Origin: Meghimatium bilineatum
Taxonomy: Eukaryota > Mollusca > Gastropoda > Stylommatophora > Philomycidae
DNA length: 64,000 bases
Assembly (NCBI GenBank): GCA_034231615.1
Contig: CM067315.1
Location: 33,773,156 to 33,837,155 of the forward strand
Reading direction: 5' to 3'
Shown: in pieces, positions 1-10,090 of the stretch
Position numbering within the stretch: the first letter of the stretch is position 1
Layout: every line of letters starts with the position of its first letter
Made by a program: the position numbers and the translations under genes
Notes under the pieces: generated by a model
What the model was told of the DNA's origin: nothing
Seen by the model: the letters and a program-made list of their open reading frames with translations, nothing else
Database searches by the model: none

Positions 1-9
1 CCAGAAAAT

Positions 10-205
10 TCTATTTATTGTGTATATGTCAGACAGATAATTTGATGTATGATATCTGATGCAGACCATTCCATCTGTTGTCTGTATGCCAGACATACAA
101 TTCTAACTTCTCTGAATATCAGATATCTGATTTAGACCAGTCTATCTTTATGTCTTATTTCTGTTCTAGATCAGTCTATTTGTATGTTTGATATCTGCTT
201 CTGCA
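10..205. repeat. Degenerate tandem repeat
   Basis: Imperfect copies of a segment carrying TCTATTT, a CAGAC block and GATATCTGAT recur three to four times with heavy divergence. This is intronic with respect to the cyclophilin gene just downstream. No coding content is seen. Confidence 0.5.
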
Positions 206-214
206 TTCATTATC

Positions 215-430
215 AAACACTTGCAGATTTGCAGGATATAGTCTGGAGAACAAAATGCATTGTGTCATGGTTTACTACTTAGCTGCAAAATCTGCACCTT
301 TCACCTGACACATCTGATTTCAGCAAGGCTTCTGAGTCACTGGACCCTCTATGGAATGAGACAGTCAATTCCACCTCATAACCTCCTTAGCTGCCTCTTA
401 TGACATACAAATAAGGTAAAAAGTGTTGAT
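215..430 (-). mobile_element. SINE family B copy
   Basis: Read on the minus strand it matches the long SINE at 1602-1881: the block CCTCTATGGAATGAGACAG, the CTCATAACCTCC block and the CTGCAGATTTGCAGGATAT end near the tail. It is diverged and lacks a clean GAA tail. Confidence 0.7.
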
Positions 431-544
431 GTTCTTTGCTTTCCTTTCGGTCTTTTTGTCACACGGACGATGTGATATATGATCCAGATATGAGATATTG
501 CTATCCAACTAACATCAAGAGAATAACTCCATATCTATCCTCAG

Positions 545-611
545 GTTAGATGGTAAACATGTAGTGTTTGGTCAAGTTGTGGAGGGGATGGATGTGGTCA
601 GAAAAATGGAG
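545..611 (+). CDS. Cyclophilin-type peptidyl-prolyl isomerase, penultimate coding exon
   Basis: The 67-bp exon sits between a good acceptor (TATCCTCAG) and a good donor (GTAAGA). Its first base completes a split codon, consistent with the Trp of the family WLDGKHVVFG motif. The remaining 22 codons read LDGK, then HVVFGQVVEGMDVVR, then KME, which is the C-terminal half of the cyclophilin fold (family knowledge). The exon ends in phase 0 and joins in frame to 4051-4119. Cyclophilins catalyse cis-trans isomerisation of X-Pro bonds. This exon contributes late beta-strands of the barrel; the catalytic Arg and most active-site residues lie in upstream exons outside the window. No earlier exon is visible in bases 1-544, so the gene enters from the left. 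Subfamily and compartment cannot be decided from these exons. Confidence 0.93.
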
Positions 612-659
612 GTAAGATTTGTGTCTCACCTTGTCATTAGGAAGCATTATTTCTTGTCT

Positions 660-785
660 TATTTTATTATTCGTTCTCAAACTCAAATTTGTCTCTCTCT
701 TGTAGCATGATTTCATCCAATGAACAAAAATGTGTTGTGTTGCCATTTTATTTGTGCCAGTGGCCCAACACATCTGAATGTTGGC
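660..785 (-). mobile_element. SINE family A copy
   Basis: The plus strand shows the diagnostic blocks TTCTCAAACTC, TCTCTCTTGTAGCA, TGTTGTGTTGCCATTTTATT and CCCAACACATC. These are the reverse complement of the SINE at 39352-39517. It is diverged, with an internal deletion. Confidence 0.75.
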
Positions 786-1354
786 AGTGGTGTGTAATAT
801 GTTCATTTTTCTAATTTCACTGAATGATGGACATCCATTGCCATATCTCTAAAAGGCCAGCCATTCATCACAACCACATCATTGTCCGCACTGCACATTG
901 GCCCCCTTCATCAATCAAATACTACCCGCTGTCAACAGTGCTTAATCATTTTGCCGTTTTCTGGATCACTATTGACTCAGTCACAGATGGCATACTCTTT
1001 ATCTGTGGTTTTTATAACTCCATTCGGTTATCATGATATAGTTCAGAGAGAGAAATGAGTTGTGGCTCCATTGTTAGGAAACAACCAGACTTGCTGGAAA
1101 TTTACATGCTGCTGCAACACAAGTCAAATATTGTTACAAATGGAAATAAGTATGTGTTACCAATTATTAACACAATATGCTAGCAACAAAACACAAGGGT
1201 ATGTGACGTTTTGACTAGAAAGCCTTCATAAAGATGAAGGACTACAGTGAAACAACAAACACTACATAGAAACACATATGGTATGACAATCTTCTGTGTT
1301 CAGCATCTGCAGTTATGTTATATCATCATGGCGAATATAACTGTCTTCTACATG

Positions 1355-1500
1355 TCTTCTTCTTCAGCATTCATTCTCAAATTCCCCCGCTGGGTCTCTC
1401 TTGTAGCAGGACAATGATCCTACAAGATTTCCAGAAAATTGTAAAGAGAATGCAAATACGTTGTATTGTTGTTTTATTTGCACCAATGACCCAATACATT
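1355..1500 (-). mobile_element. SINE family A copy
   Basis: TTCTTCTTCAG (tail), then TCTCAAATTCCCCCGCTGGG, TCTTGTAGCAGGACAATGAT and ATTTGCACCAATGACCCAAT match the family in reverse orientation. Confidence 0.85.
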
Positions 1501-1588
1501 AGTGTTGGAAGATTCTCCAGGTAAAAAAGGCTGATCCAGGTAGGCCAATGATATGAGAAAGGAAGAATAAAAAAAATGAATGAGAATA

Positions 1589-1894
1589 ATATACTTAGCA
1601 TGCCCGTGTGTTGCCGGGGCCCAAAAGGTGAGCAAAGAATAGCAACACTGTTTACCTTCCATGCATGTCGTAAAAGGCGACTAAGGAGGTTATGGGATGG
1701 AGTTGGCTGTCCCATCCCATATAGTCAGTGACCCAAAGCCATGCTGAAGTCGGATGTGTCTGGCGAAAGGCGCAGATATCGCAGCAATGATGTAAACCAG
1801 GACACAACGCATTCCGTTCTCCTGACTACATCCTGCTAATCTGCAGGAGTTTGAGAACGAACGCAGACGAAGAAGAAGAAGATATACTTAGCAT
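1589..1894 (+). mobile_element. Full-length SINE family B with 13-bp target duplication
   Basis: The element at 1602-1881 (280 bp) starts GCCCGTGTGTTGCCGGGGCC and ends in (GAAGAA). It is flanked by perfect direct repeats ATATACTTAGCAT at 1589-1601 and 1882-1894. The size, 3' simple-repeat tail and long duplication indicate target-primed reverse transcription, i.e. a SINE. I see no convincing tRNA A/B boxes in its head, so its RNA ancestor is unknown. It is the best reference copy of the family in this window. Confidence 0.93.
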
Positions 1895-2189
1895 ATAATT
1901 GATTTCTGGATGTGATTTACAACTAGTTTGCTATTTGCGACTTTTGGCCTGACACATCTAATTTAAGCATTACCTGGTTACTTAGACCGTATGTAGGATT
2001 TACAGACCCAACATTCCTTAGTCACCACTTATTACATGAATGGAAGGTCACAGTGTTACTAGTTTTTGCTCCTTGTTCCGGCTAAATAAAAGATGGACAC
2101 AATAGATGTTCCTGTGCTACACCTTGGGCTACGAAACTTCATGTGTAACTGGAATTCATCAATGCTGCCAAGTTGGGCTTTTATGTTCT

Positions 2190-2345
2190 ATTTTCAGAAC
2201 CGTTTTTTGGGCATTTGTTCTCAAACTTTCACTGGATCTATCTTGTAGCAGAACAATGGTTCTACTAGATTTCCAGCAGGCTGTAATCCAAAGACCAGAA
2301 ATGTGTTCTGTCGCCATTTTATTTGTGCCAATAGTCTGACACATC
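2190..2345 (-). mobile_element. SINE family A copy
   Basis: Reverse-orientation match: TCTCAAACTTTCACTGGATC, TGTAGCAGAACAATGGTTCT, GATTTCCAGCAGG and TTATTTGTGCCAATAG. Confidence 0.85.
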
Positions 2346-2424
2346 GGCAGTGGAACCATTTAAAACATGACTGCATACAAAATGTATGTTGAGAGGCAGA
2401 AGGACACACATTTCATTCTCAATT

Positions 2425-2568
2425 TTTGCTGAAGTCGGTAGTGTCTGGCGAAATGCGCAGATATCGCAGCAATGCTGTAAACCATGACACAGCGCATTCC
2501 GTTCTCCGGACTACATCCTGCTAATCTGCAGGAGTTTGAGAACGAATGCAGAAGAAGAAGAAAATTCT
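2425..2568 (+). mobile_element. SINE family B, 3' half
   Basis: It starts at TGCTGAAGTCGG, has GATATCGCAGCAATG and GACTACATCCTGCTAATCTG, and ends GAACGAATGCAGAAGAAGAA. The 5' half present at 1602-1881 is missing here. Confidence 0.88.
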
Positions 2569-2689
2569 CAATGTGAATTTCTACACGGACTGATTAAAGA
2601 CCTCACCGAAAGTCTGTGGTATAAACCATGATACATGGGAAGAGGCTGCAAGAAAGAAGAGCTATATCTTCTTCGTCGTACGCATTGCG

Positions 2690-2820
2690 GCGGACCCTCT
2701 GAAAGCATTCCACTGACCGTCCTGAGAAGGACGTATGAGGGTGATCTGCGTTGTGTCATGTTTAACAGCAAGCTGCGTTATCTGCGCCTTTCAACCTGAC
2801 ACATCCGTCTTCAGCCAGCA
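2690..2820 (-). mobile_element. SINE family B fragment
   Basis: The plus strand carries GGACCCTCTGAAAGCATTCC, TGCGTTGTGTCATG, TATCTGCGCCTTTC and CTGACACATCCGTCTTCAG, the reverse complement of the central and 5' part of family B. Both ends are broken. Confidence 0.6.
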
Positions 2821-2825
2821 TTTTT

Positions 2826-3056
2826 TTGGGCCGGGTTGGCATTCCCGTATCTTCGATCCCTAGTACTTGGCCAGGCTACAGCAGGATTGCTGCACTCCTG
2901 TTTCCAGGCCCACTGCGTGGAAGTGTACTGAGGGTCTTGGCCAGCTGTGGTTCGCTGACCCTGATGCTCGACCAGCTATGTAGCGCCGGCCTGTGCACTC
3001 TGGTGTGCATGACATCTCTGGGCCCAGAAGAGCTATATGATGCTCTGCAGTTTTAA
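2826..3056 (+). repeat. Dispersed GC-rich repeat R1
   Basis: The segment around TTGGCCAG and CTCCTGTTTCCAGG, followed by TGCGTGGAAGT, is homologous to the reverse complement of about 56455-56640 in this window. Both can be read as WPxxxRxAxxxFPG followed by a Leu-rich stretch. This suggests a fragment of a longer mobile element whose type I do not recognise. Confidence 0.55.
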
Positions 3057-3359
3057 AAAAGTACAGCATAAACAATGACATAAAACTCTTAGCTGAATTT
3101 TGTAAAGTTGATATAGCAAATGGTCATCCTCGCTTGTGATGGGCAAACACCATAATCTGAATGCAAATTTATATTTTATTTTTGTACCAAAAATGGCATA
3201 CAATACTTTATATCAACACAAACAAGTTACAAACACTTGAATAAAATTAAAGATGATATATTAGTCTGTAAAAGACGCTAACTTCAAACACGCCAGTTGT
3301 GAACTGAAAGAGTAGGTCAACCGTATGAGATACCTGGCATATGCTGAACCACAAACTCA

Positions 3360-3540
3360 AAACTAACCATGGTCACATGTCCCTGCTGCCATAATCTCAT
3401 GTTCAGGGTGAGTTTTTAAATTAACATTCCCACAGAAAATAACCCAGTCCTTACCAGGATCGAACTCTGAACCTCACGGGTGTGTGACTAAAACTCGAAC
3501 CTCTTGGTCATGCACACCACACAAGACATAGACTAAACAA
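3360..3540 (-). mobile_element. tRNA-headed SINE
   Basis: On the minus strand a TGGTGTGCATGACC A-box-like motif is followed by AGAGTTCGATCCTGG, a good B box, and then a unique body. This is a tRNA-derived SINE head pointing toward lower coordinates. The 3' end is undefined. Confidence 0.6.
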
Positions 3541-4050
3541 CTAAAAGTGTGGAGAGGTGTGTACAAGACAGTGGAGAGAGAAAAAGAGGTATTAATAGAA
3601 TTCTTGATGGATGTTAATTCTTACAGATTCCAAATATACCATGGTATGGATAAGTTGGTTCTCCATCATGAAGTGTCGCCTATGGTCCGATGTGCATGAG
3701 AAATTTGCTGTGATCGAGATGTCACGAGCACCATATTGACTAGGGTTATTGAAAGTGATGGACTGCTACCAGTGTCATGCTATCACGAATGGCAAATGTT
3801 ATATGTTGATAAAATCGATCACCAAGTCTAAGGCCAGTTTCTCCTTTGTGAGTCAAGTGGCAACACTTACAAATAATCGCGTAAATGACATTCGTGGACT
3901 AGGGTGAAGTTCTAATGAAACGTGGCCATAGGGAATGCATAGTGATATAATATGTATCTGTGTACTGTGACATGAGAAATGTATATTGTACAACATGGAG
4001 TGTAAATACTAGAAGACAGCTTTTATCATCAATCTATGTGTTTGTTCTAG

Positions 4051-4119
4051 GCTGTTGGCAGCAAAGGAGGCAAGCCCACACAGAAAGTTATCATCTCAAA
4101 CTGCGGAGAACTTGTATAG
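4051..4119 (+). CDS. Cyclophilin-type peptidyl-prolyl isomerase, terminal coding exon
   Basis: After the acceptor TTTGTTCTAG the frame continues directly from 545-611 and reads AV, GSKGGKPTQKVIISNCGEL, V, then TAG at 4117-4119. GSxGGKxxxxVxIxxCGEL is the standard last beta-strand and C-terminus of single-domain cyclophilins. Ending just after CGEL(V), the protein has no C-terminal TPR, RRM or RS extension, which argues against PPID- or PPIG-type members. The two exons together supply about 45 residues of an expected 165 or more. The 3' UTR that follows carries a minisatellite and a MITE. Confidence 0.95.
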   Translation, partial: AVGSKGGKPTQKVIISNCGELV

Positions 4120-4134
4120 CATAGTTTTAGACGT

Positions 4135-4890
4135 GTGGTAGTGTGAGAGGTGATGAGGCTGATATGTGCGTGTGAGAAATGAGGCTGCTCTTTGGCAAAC
4201 AGCACACTGCTGATATATGAGAGATTATGAGGCTGATTTGTATGTGAAAGATGATGAGGCTGATTTGTATGTGAAAGATAATGGGGCTGATTTGTATGTG
4301 AGAGATATTGAGACTGATTTACATGTCAGAGCTATTGAGGCTCATTTGCATGTGAGAGATGTCAAGGCTGATTTGTATGTGAGATATTGAGGCTAGCTTG
4401 TATACGAGAAACAGTGAGGCTCATATGCAGGGCTGTAAATACACTTTGGTTTGTAGAGTAATTAAATTTATAAAATTCTACTCGATTTTGTGAATATTTT
4501 AATATTTTTGTGTGAAAATCTGGAGGGGAGGGGAAACTTTGAAACGTACCTGTTTCAAAGTATATTATAGAATGGTGTCTTATATTGTAGCATGTGAGCC
4601 TGATATGTGAAAGAGCTGAGCTGACGTGTGAGTGAGAGTTGAGGCTGATACAGTGGCATTCTGTTATAACAACTTGGTCTGAATCATAAAAATAGAAATT
4701 CATTATATACAGTACAAACAATATAGAATATATATAATTGGGGATTTTGAAAAGTGTTGTTATTAAGGAAAATTTGTTATAACAGAATATGCTATAGAGG
4801 GATTCAACTGTATATGAGAGAGGTGAGGCTGATATGTGAGAGAGAGATGAGGTTGACCAGTTAGAGAGAAAAGACAAGGCTCATTAGTAT
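4135..4890. repeat. 27-bp minisatellite, interrupted
   Basis: A unit of about 27 bp built around GAGAGATGATGAGGCTGATT then TGTATGT repeats about ten times at 4135-4430. It resumes in degraded form at 4590-4650 and 4811-4890. The MITE at 4651-4810 splits one unit, and 4435-4588 is AT-rich unrelated DNA. Confidence 0.85.
4649..4812. mobile_element. Tigger/pogo-like MITE with TA duplication
   Basis: The 160-bp element at 4651-4810 begins CAGTGGCATTCTGTTATAAC and ends GTTATAACAGAATATGC then a CAACTG terminus. The ends are inverted repeats of roughly 30 bp, and the element is flanked by TA on both sides. CAGT-type ends with GTTATAAC and a TA target are typical of Tc1/mariner-superfamily (pogo/Tigger) non-autonomous elements. 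A second, one-ended copy lies at 13471-13602. Confidence 0.85.
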
Positions 4891-5158
4891 GAGAGAGGTA
4901 AAATATTTATATCTGTGTGTGTGGGGGAGGGAGGAGAGAGAAAGAGGTGGAGGAGAGAAGATGACAAGCCAGATATGTTTGTGAGGAGATGACGGATGCT
5001 TATCTCTGTGGTATTGGGGTGGTAGAATGATCATTGTGTGTGTGGTAGAGGATAATAGTTAATGTAAAAATAAATCTCACCCATACCACACCTAATTATT
5101 CACAGTTCCTCACTTATTCACTCAAGCTTGCATAACACACACATACATACATACATTA

Positions 5159-5164
5159 AATAAA
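5159..5164 (+). terminator. Candidate poly(A) signal AATAAA
   Basis: AATAAA follows a CATACATACATACATT run. It is the last good hexamer before the next repeat array and is downstream of the cyclophilin stop codon. Confidence 0.3.
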
Positions 5165-5214
5165 GTATCATTGTTTCTTATACCAAGTAATCTGTCTTTG
5201 TGCCTAAATTTCTT

Positions 5215-5580
5215 TATTAGCTGTACACGTTTCTTGATGTTTTTCTGTGTAAGCTGTACATTTTTCTTGATGTGTCAATGTAAGCTGTATACATTTCTTG
5301 ATGTGTCGATGTAAGCTGTACAATTTCTTGATGTTTTTTATGTAAGCTGTACATGTTTCTTGATGCGTCGATGTAAACTGTAAATGTTTCTTGATATGTC
5401 GATGTAAACTAAACTTTTCTTGATGTGTCAATGTAAACTGTAAACTTTTCTTGATGTGTAGATGTAAGCTGTAAATGTTTCTTGATGTATCAATGTAAGC
5501 TGTACATGCTTCTCCATGTGCCAATGTAAGCTGTACTCATTTCTTGATGTCTTGATGTAAACTGTACATGTTTCTTGATT
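5215..5580. repeat. 30/31-bp minisatellite
   Basis: About twelve copies of a unit containing TGTACATGTTTCTTGATGTG and then TCGATGTAAGC. Unit lengths vary by one base, so minus-strand frames drift through the array. Confidence 0.9.
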
Positions 5581-5954
5581 GAAAATACATGTGACACCAT
5601 TTTGAATAAGATAAAGGAATACTGGTCCCAAGAATAATTAAACCATAGTTAGTTATGTGTAAGACACAGATTCTGGAATCTTTCCTTAATTTGGTGACTA
5701 TGGTGGGAAAGGAACTTTTCTCATTGAATTATAATTTTAGTATCCCTATGCTCATTCAATGACCGCATCCCTTGGATATTCTGCATTTTTACAATTGGTG
5801 TGGATCTTATTTCACCTGTAATTATTTTAAGTGCTTGGTCCTGTACTCTATACAAGTTCTGTAGTGTTGTGTTTGATGATGAACTCCATGCTGTAGAACC
5901 ATATTCTAAGTGTGGTCAAATGGCTTGTTGGTATACATTTTTAGAATTCTTTCA

Positions 5955-7098
5955 TTAGCTCCCCCAAGTTGTCCCACACAGTTTCCTAAGTATAGCTACC
6001 TTCCTTCTAGCTTTTGTTTCTGCTTTGCTGATATGATGTTTCCATGTCATTTTGGCATCAAATGTTACACCAAGATATGTGGGTTGGTCATCTACCTTTA
6101 AGACAGTTTTATTTACAAAGATGTTTCCTGCTCTTTGTTTTGGTGAAAGTGTAAAAAGGGTTGTTGCTGACTTCTCTATATTGATACTTACACACCATTT
6201 GTCAGCCCAATTAGTCAAAATGTCCATGGCTCTCTGTAGCATTTTTGTGGCAACCATGGCGCTCTCATGTGTGCACCATAGAACCAAGTCATCTGCATAT
6301 AGTGCCGCTCTAGTTCCACAGGGTATTTCTTCAATTAGTCATTGATAAATGTGAGGAAAAGAGTGGGTGATAGAACTCCTCCCTGAGGCACTCCGTGGTG
6401 TAGTAGTACCTTCTTGCTTTTTTGCCATTTACTTGTACTCTCTGGCTCTTCTAGTGTGAAGAAAGGCTTTTGTCCATCTATACATATTACCACTTATCTT
6501 GTAGTTTCTCATTTTTCGAAGCAATCCTTTCTTCTATACCTTATCAAAGGCGTTCTGTAAGTCAATCCATGCCACCAGTACTGATTTTTTGTCTTGGAAA
6601 GCATCCTCAATTTCATGTGAGAGGTATGTAGTTTGATCCTCCGTGGAGTAGCATTGCCTGAAACCTGCCCGCTGTGGTACAAGGAATTTTCTACTTTCCA
6701 GGTGAAATTTTAGTCTAAGGTTTATGATGCTCTCCATTATTTTGCACAAGTAACTTGTAAGATTAATTGGTTTGTAGCTAGTTGGTGTTGTTCCTTTTTT
6801 TCCAGGTTTAAGCAGAGGGACCATAATTGATTTCCTCCAGATTTGTGGTATTTTCCCAGTAGTCCATCTAATATTTAAGATGTCCAATAGTTTCCTCCGT
6901 GCTAGCTGGTGTTCCTAGAGTCTTAATAATTTCATTTGATATTTCATCAATACCTGGGGACTTACTTAGCTTTAGTTTAGAGACCGCTAATTCCAATTCA
7001 CTATATGTGAACAATGTATCCATAATTTCATCTGTGCTGTTTTCATCACTGGTTCTAGTCTGAGCGAAATTATCTACTGCTTGCTTTCCTGTAATCAT
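5955..7098 (-). pseudogene. LINE reverse transcriptase domain
   Basis: The fingers motif KLSKSPGIDEISNEIIK lies near 6950-7000. The palm segment reads KPGKKGTTPTSYKPINLTS, PQRAGFRQCYSTEDQTTYLS and AWIDLQNAFDKV (motif A). After a frame break the catalytic YADD is intact at 6288-6299, followed by LVLWCTHESA and the thumb motif YLGVTFDAKMTWKHHI. Motif A carries the first catalytic Asp and YADD the other two, so the polymerase centre was preserved until the frame was lost. There are several frameshifts between pieces. Confidence 0.88.
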
Positions 7099-7610
7099 TT
7101 TGCCATTCTTTAAGAGTGTTATGTTTGTGCTTCTTCATGTTCCCTCATAATTTAGCTGTTTGACCAGTTTCCACAGTTTTTCTTCCATCCTTTTCCAAAT
7201 TTAAGGATTCTGTTTTCTATTTCCAGCTCTTTCTTCTAGCTTCTAGTTTGGCTTTTTAGAATTTAGCATGTTGATGTTTGTTGTGATGTTCCTGGCATGG
7301 GTTATTTTCCACTTCCGTCCGTGCTTTTTCTAATTCTTTGTGCAGTAATTCTAGTTGTTCACTCCAGTATGACTTGTATTGCTTGGGTGCTCCTCTTGGT
7401 ATTGCTTCCTTGGCAGCTTGATGAATACATTTATTGAACTCTTTTATTATGGCATTTATGTCTTTTCCTTGCATATTTATTTGTCCAGCTAAAACACTAC
7501 TGCGGTGTTTAAATAGTCCCCAAGTTGCTTTTTTATAATTCTATCTTGGGAGGCTACATGCATTCCCTGTGAGTTCATTTTTAATACTAAGGAATACTGG
7601 TCAATGGTCA

Positions 7611-8333
7611 CTACCTCCAAGTTGCTTCCCCACCTCCAAGTTGCTTCCCCACTGTTCTTTTGATTTCCCATGTTAGGTCTCGTGAGTACAGTGCCAAATC
7701 TTGCGTGGAAGTGGTTTGCCATGCTCTTGAGTAGTATGTTGGAGGATCTTTTGACTTATTAAGCAATAGAAGACCTTTGTCGTCTTGCCAGCTTTCAAGT
7801 TCTTCTCCTCTTTTATCCATGTGGTCATAACCCCAGCTTTGAGAGTGACTATTAAAATCTCCACATACTATCAGTCTTCCTCTGTACGGTATTGTGTCCA
7901 GGGAAAGGGACTGGTCATTTGGACAATAGTAATTTAGTAGGTTGAAGTCAGTGTTTTTGTTCTTTAGCTGAAGGACCTGGTATTCTCCTCCTTCCATGTA
8001 TAGTTCAGTTTGATGTGCGCTGATATTATTTTTGACGTAAGTATACCTCCTTTCCTTCTGTCTATTCAATCAGCTCTAAAGCACTGATAACCTGTAATTT
8101 TAAAGGCTAAATCTTTGCTGAGGTGTATCTCTTGTATGCAACAAATGTTCCTTATGAAGGGTGTTATCTAATTCTAATTTCTTGCTAACACCATCTTTTT
8201 TGCTATTTATACCCTCAGAATTCCAGTACATTATTGTAAGTGATGTCTCATTGGTTGGTAATATTTTTTGGTTAGTGATATTACTCTTGTGCCTCCTGAC
8301 GCCACAAGGCAATCGAAGAGGACCTCCAGTCAC
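7611..8333 (-). pseudogene. LINE endonuclease domain
   Basis: The start reads TIMYWNSEGINSKK, matching the usual 'WN.NG' opening of APE-type LINE endonucleases. After a frame break, NNISAHQTELYM, LLNYYCPND and the metal-binding core IVCGDFNSHSQSWGY are clear. The domain then breaks again around 7690. The catalytic GDFN core is present but the frame is not continuous. Confidence 0.85.
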
Positions 8334-8699
8334 ATGGGGTGGGCCCTTTCGAGGTATACCCCGGTGCTACTCCTGCCTGGTGAGTCGTCACAGGGATAGC
8401 ACCATAACAGGGTAATGCAGATATAGACATTCATGTGCGATAATGCATGACATTCTGATTATTGCGGTGCGCCTTCTGGCCAAATGTTGCTGACCAGCAT
8501 CTGTACTTGCTAGGCAAGACCGTGGTCCTACCCGAATGTGGGAGGGCCCGGCCAGTCTTAGTTTCCAGCCTCTGCTGGCTGGTCTAAGCCCCATCTCCAA
8601 GGAGCTGGCCTTGATGAAGTTCATACGATATGATATTACAGGCTTCGGCTGCATTTTCTGCTGGTCTGTTCATATTTGTTGAAGATTCCTTATTTTCTT

Positions 8700-9050
8700 T
8701 AGTGTGAATTATCATCATGTGAGATATTCTTTCCGGAACGTGGTCTTCCTTATGGATTCTCTGAACATTCTCCGATTCTGGATGAGTTTACTTGTTGCAG
8801 CTGGAACATGTTTAAGCGGACTGATATATCACTGCACCATCGTCGTCTTAAGCGCCCTCTTCCCCTGCAGTTACTGTTAACTTTTCAGCTAGTAATATTT
8901 TCATACTGTTATGTCTCTTTATATGACCAAAAAAACTCATCTTTCTTGTTATGATGTTGTCAAGGAGACAACCATGTTCGACATTTATTGATCTTAACTC
9001 TTCTTGATGTGTCTGTTTAGCTGTCCATGGTATGATGGTACACATAAAAA
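8700..9050 (-). mobile_element. RTE-like LINE 3' end
   Basis: The minus strand reads IIPWTAKQTHQEELRSINVE, CLLDNI, KMSFFGHIKRH, then after a frame break FRESIRKTTFRKEYLT with a (ATGATG)-type end. It is the same family as the better copy at 59460-60265. Confidence 0.85.
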
Positions 9051-9159
9051 TGTATACTTCTGAATATGTGGTAGAAATCCATGTTCCTCTCCGGGAGTTT
9101 TGTTGTGGCAGAGACTCTAAATGACTCTAATTTTGCTTAGGTTTTACCGTAGCCCAATT

Positions 9160-9525
9160 GGGAGCAAATAATAGCAACACTGACCTACCATACAAGTTGT
9201 AAGAGACAATTAGGTCTGAGGATGAGATTGGCTAACCTATCCCACGGAAGTTCAAAGACATTAACATGAATGCTGTAGTCAGATGTGTTGAACCGAAAAG
9301 CATAACATATCACATCATTATTATTAAGTCCCGTCTCTGCAATGTAGGTTGACTCCCAACATACCCTGTCTCTTGCGGTGCACTGGATGCTAGACTGTAA
9401 CTTGTTCATCTCGTGATATTTCCCTCCCACGTGTATCTCTGCCTACGTCTTGAACCATCACAGCAAAGCTGTAAACCATGATACAACGCATTCTGTTCTC
9501 CGGACTACATCGAACATGAGTTTGA
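9160..9525 (+). mobile_element. SINE family B with internal insertion
   Basis: The head (GGGAGCAAATAATAGCAACA) to about 9306 and the tail (CAGCAAAGCTGTAAACCATG to GAGTTTGAGAATGAATG) match family B. Between them, about 9307-9455, lies 150 bp absent from other copies. The insert includes CTCCCACGTGTATCTCTGCC, similar to the LINE 3' end at 19425-19640, so it is probably a small LINE fragment. Confidence 0.7.
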
Positions 9526-9709
9526 GAATGAATGAATCAGTTCACATCAAAAGATACATTTCTAAATACAAAATTATCTGGTCATTCAGGTGTAGGTAAC
9601 TCTAGGAACAAATTTTCAGGGGCAACAATCGGGCAGGCCTAACATGTTAAGTAATTAAGAGAGTGATCCTCCTTGGACAATTTCCAGAACTACGATTCTT
9701 TTTTTTTAA

Positions 9710-9850
9710 AAGGGATGTAAAACTCTGATATATCCAAATTGGATTAGCGTAATAGAACATAGACTTCGGTTCCCCACGACGTTTCACGGCACAAGTGACT
9801 AAGACAAGTAAGATAAGACTAACGTCCGTGGTTAAAAAGGACGTACTTCG
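9710..9850 (+). repeat. Dispersed repeat shared with 31985-32060
   Basis: CTCTGATATATCCAAATTGG and GACTAACGTCCGTGGTTAAA match CTGATATAGCAAAATTGG and GACTAACGTCCGAGGTTGAA near 32 kb. About 60 extra bases separate the two blocks here. Type unknown. Confidence 0.5.
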
Positions 9851-9854
9851 CCAT

Positions 9855-10090
9855 CATCATCAGGTGCCATGCCGGGTGGCGTAGGCGGTCATGGCTCTCC
9901 ACAGCTCTCTGTCCACAGTATTATGTATCAAAGTCGTTGTTGTTTCCTTGCCGTGCCAGGTTGTCAAACTGTCTAATATTTTCTCACGTTGTCGCCCTCT
10001 GTCTCTGGTGCCTTCAATCTTGCCTGTTGTGATTATGTTCTCTAAACCTGCCTGTCTTATGAAGTGGCCAACAGGTTCATTTTATTTAAC
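9855..10090 (-). mobile_element. RTE-like LINE 3' end, (GAT)n tail
   Basis: The minus strand reads IRQAGLENIITTGKIEGTRD, RGRQREKILDSLTTWHG, then HNTVDRELWRAMTAYATRHG and a short (GATGAT) tail at about 9855. This is the C-terminal end of an RTE-type ORF2 (GLE..TTGKI.G.R.RGR). Confidence 0.88.

Larger units (their letters stand above)
612..4050 (+). other. Cyclophilin intron, SINE-rich
   Basis: It runs from GTAAGA at 612 to the acceptor TTTGTTCTAG at 4041-4050. It carries at least six GAA-tailed SINE copies in both orientations, one tRNA-headed SINE and one dispersed GC-rich repeat. No additional cyclophilin exon is expected, because the flanking exons join directly at KME/AVGSKGG, a contiguous stretch in the family. 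Bases 790-1350 and 3560-4040 hold nothing I recognise. Confidence 0.85.
4120..5180 (+). other. Probable cyclophilin 3' UTR / downstream flank
   Basis: No splice or coding signal follows the stop. AATAAA hexamers occur at 5069-5074 and 5159-5164, so the UTR could be up to about 1.05 kb. It would include the 27-bp array and the MITE at 4651-4810. The real cleavage site cannot be decided from sequence alone. Confidence 0.4.
5640..8670 (-). mobile_element. Jockey/CR1-like non-LTR retrotransposon, decayed
   Basis: Read right to left it has, in the expected order: a short C-terminal piece of a first ORF or leader (around 8285-8330), an APE-type endonuclease, a linker, and a reverse transcriptase with fingers, palm and thumb. 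A typical post-RT segment (EYGSTAWSSSS-like, about 5640-5930) follows. Frames break at least five times, so it is dead. The 3' tail is not clear. AGFRQ, STEDQ and AWIDLQ-type motifs are, from memory, common in molluscan LINEs. Confidence 0.85.
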
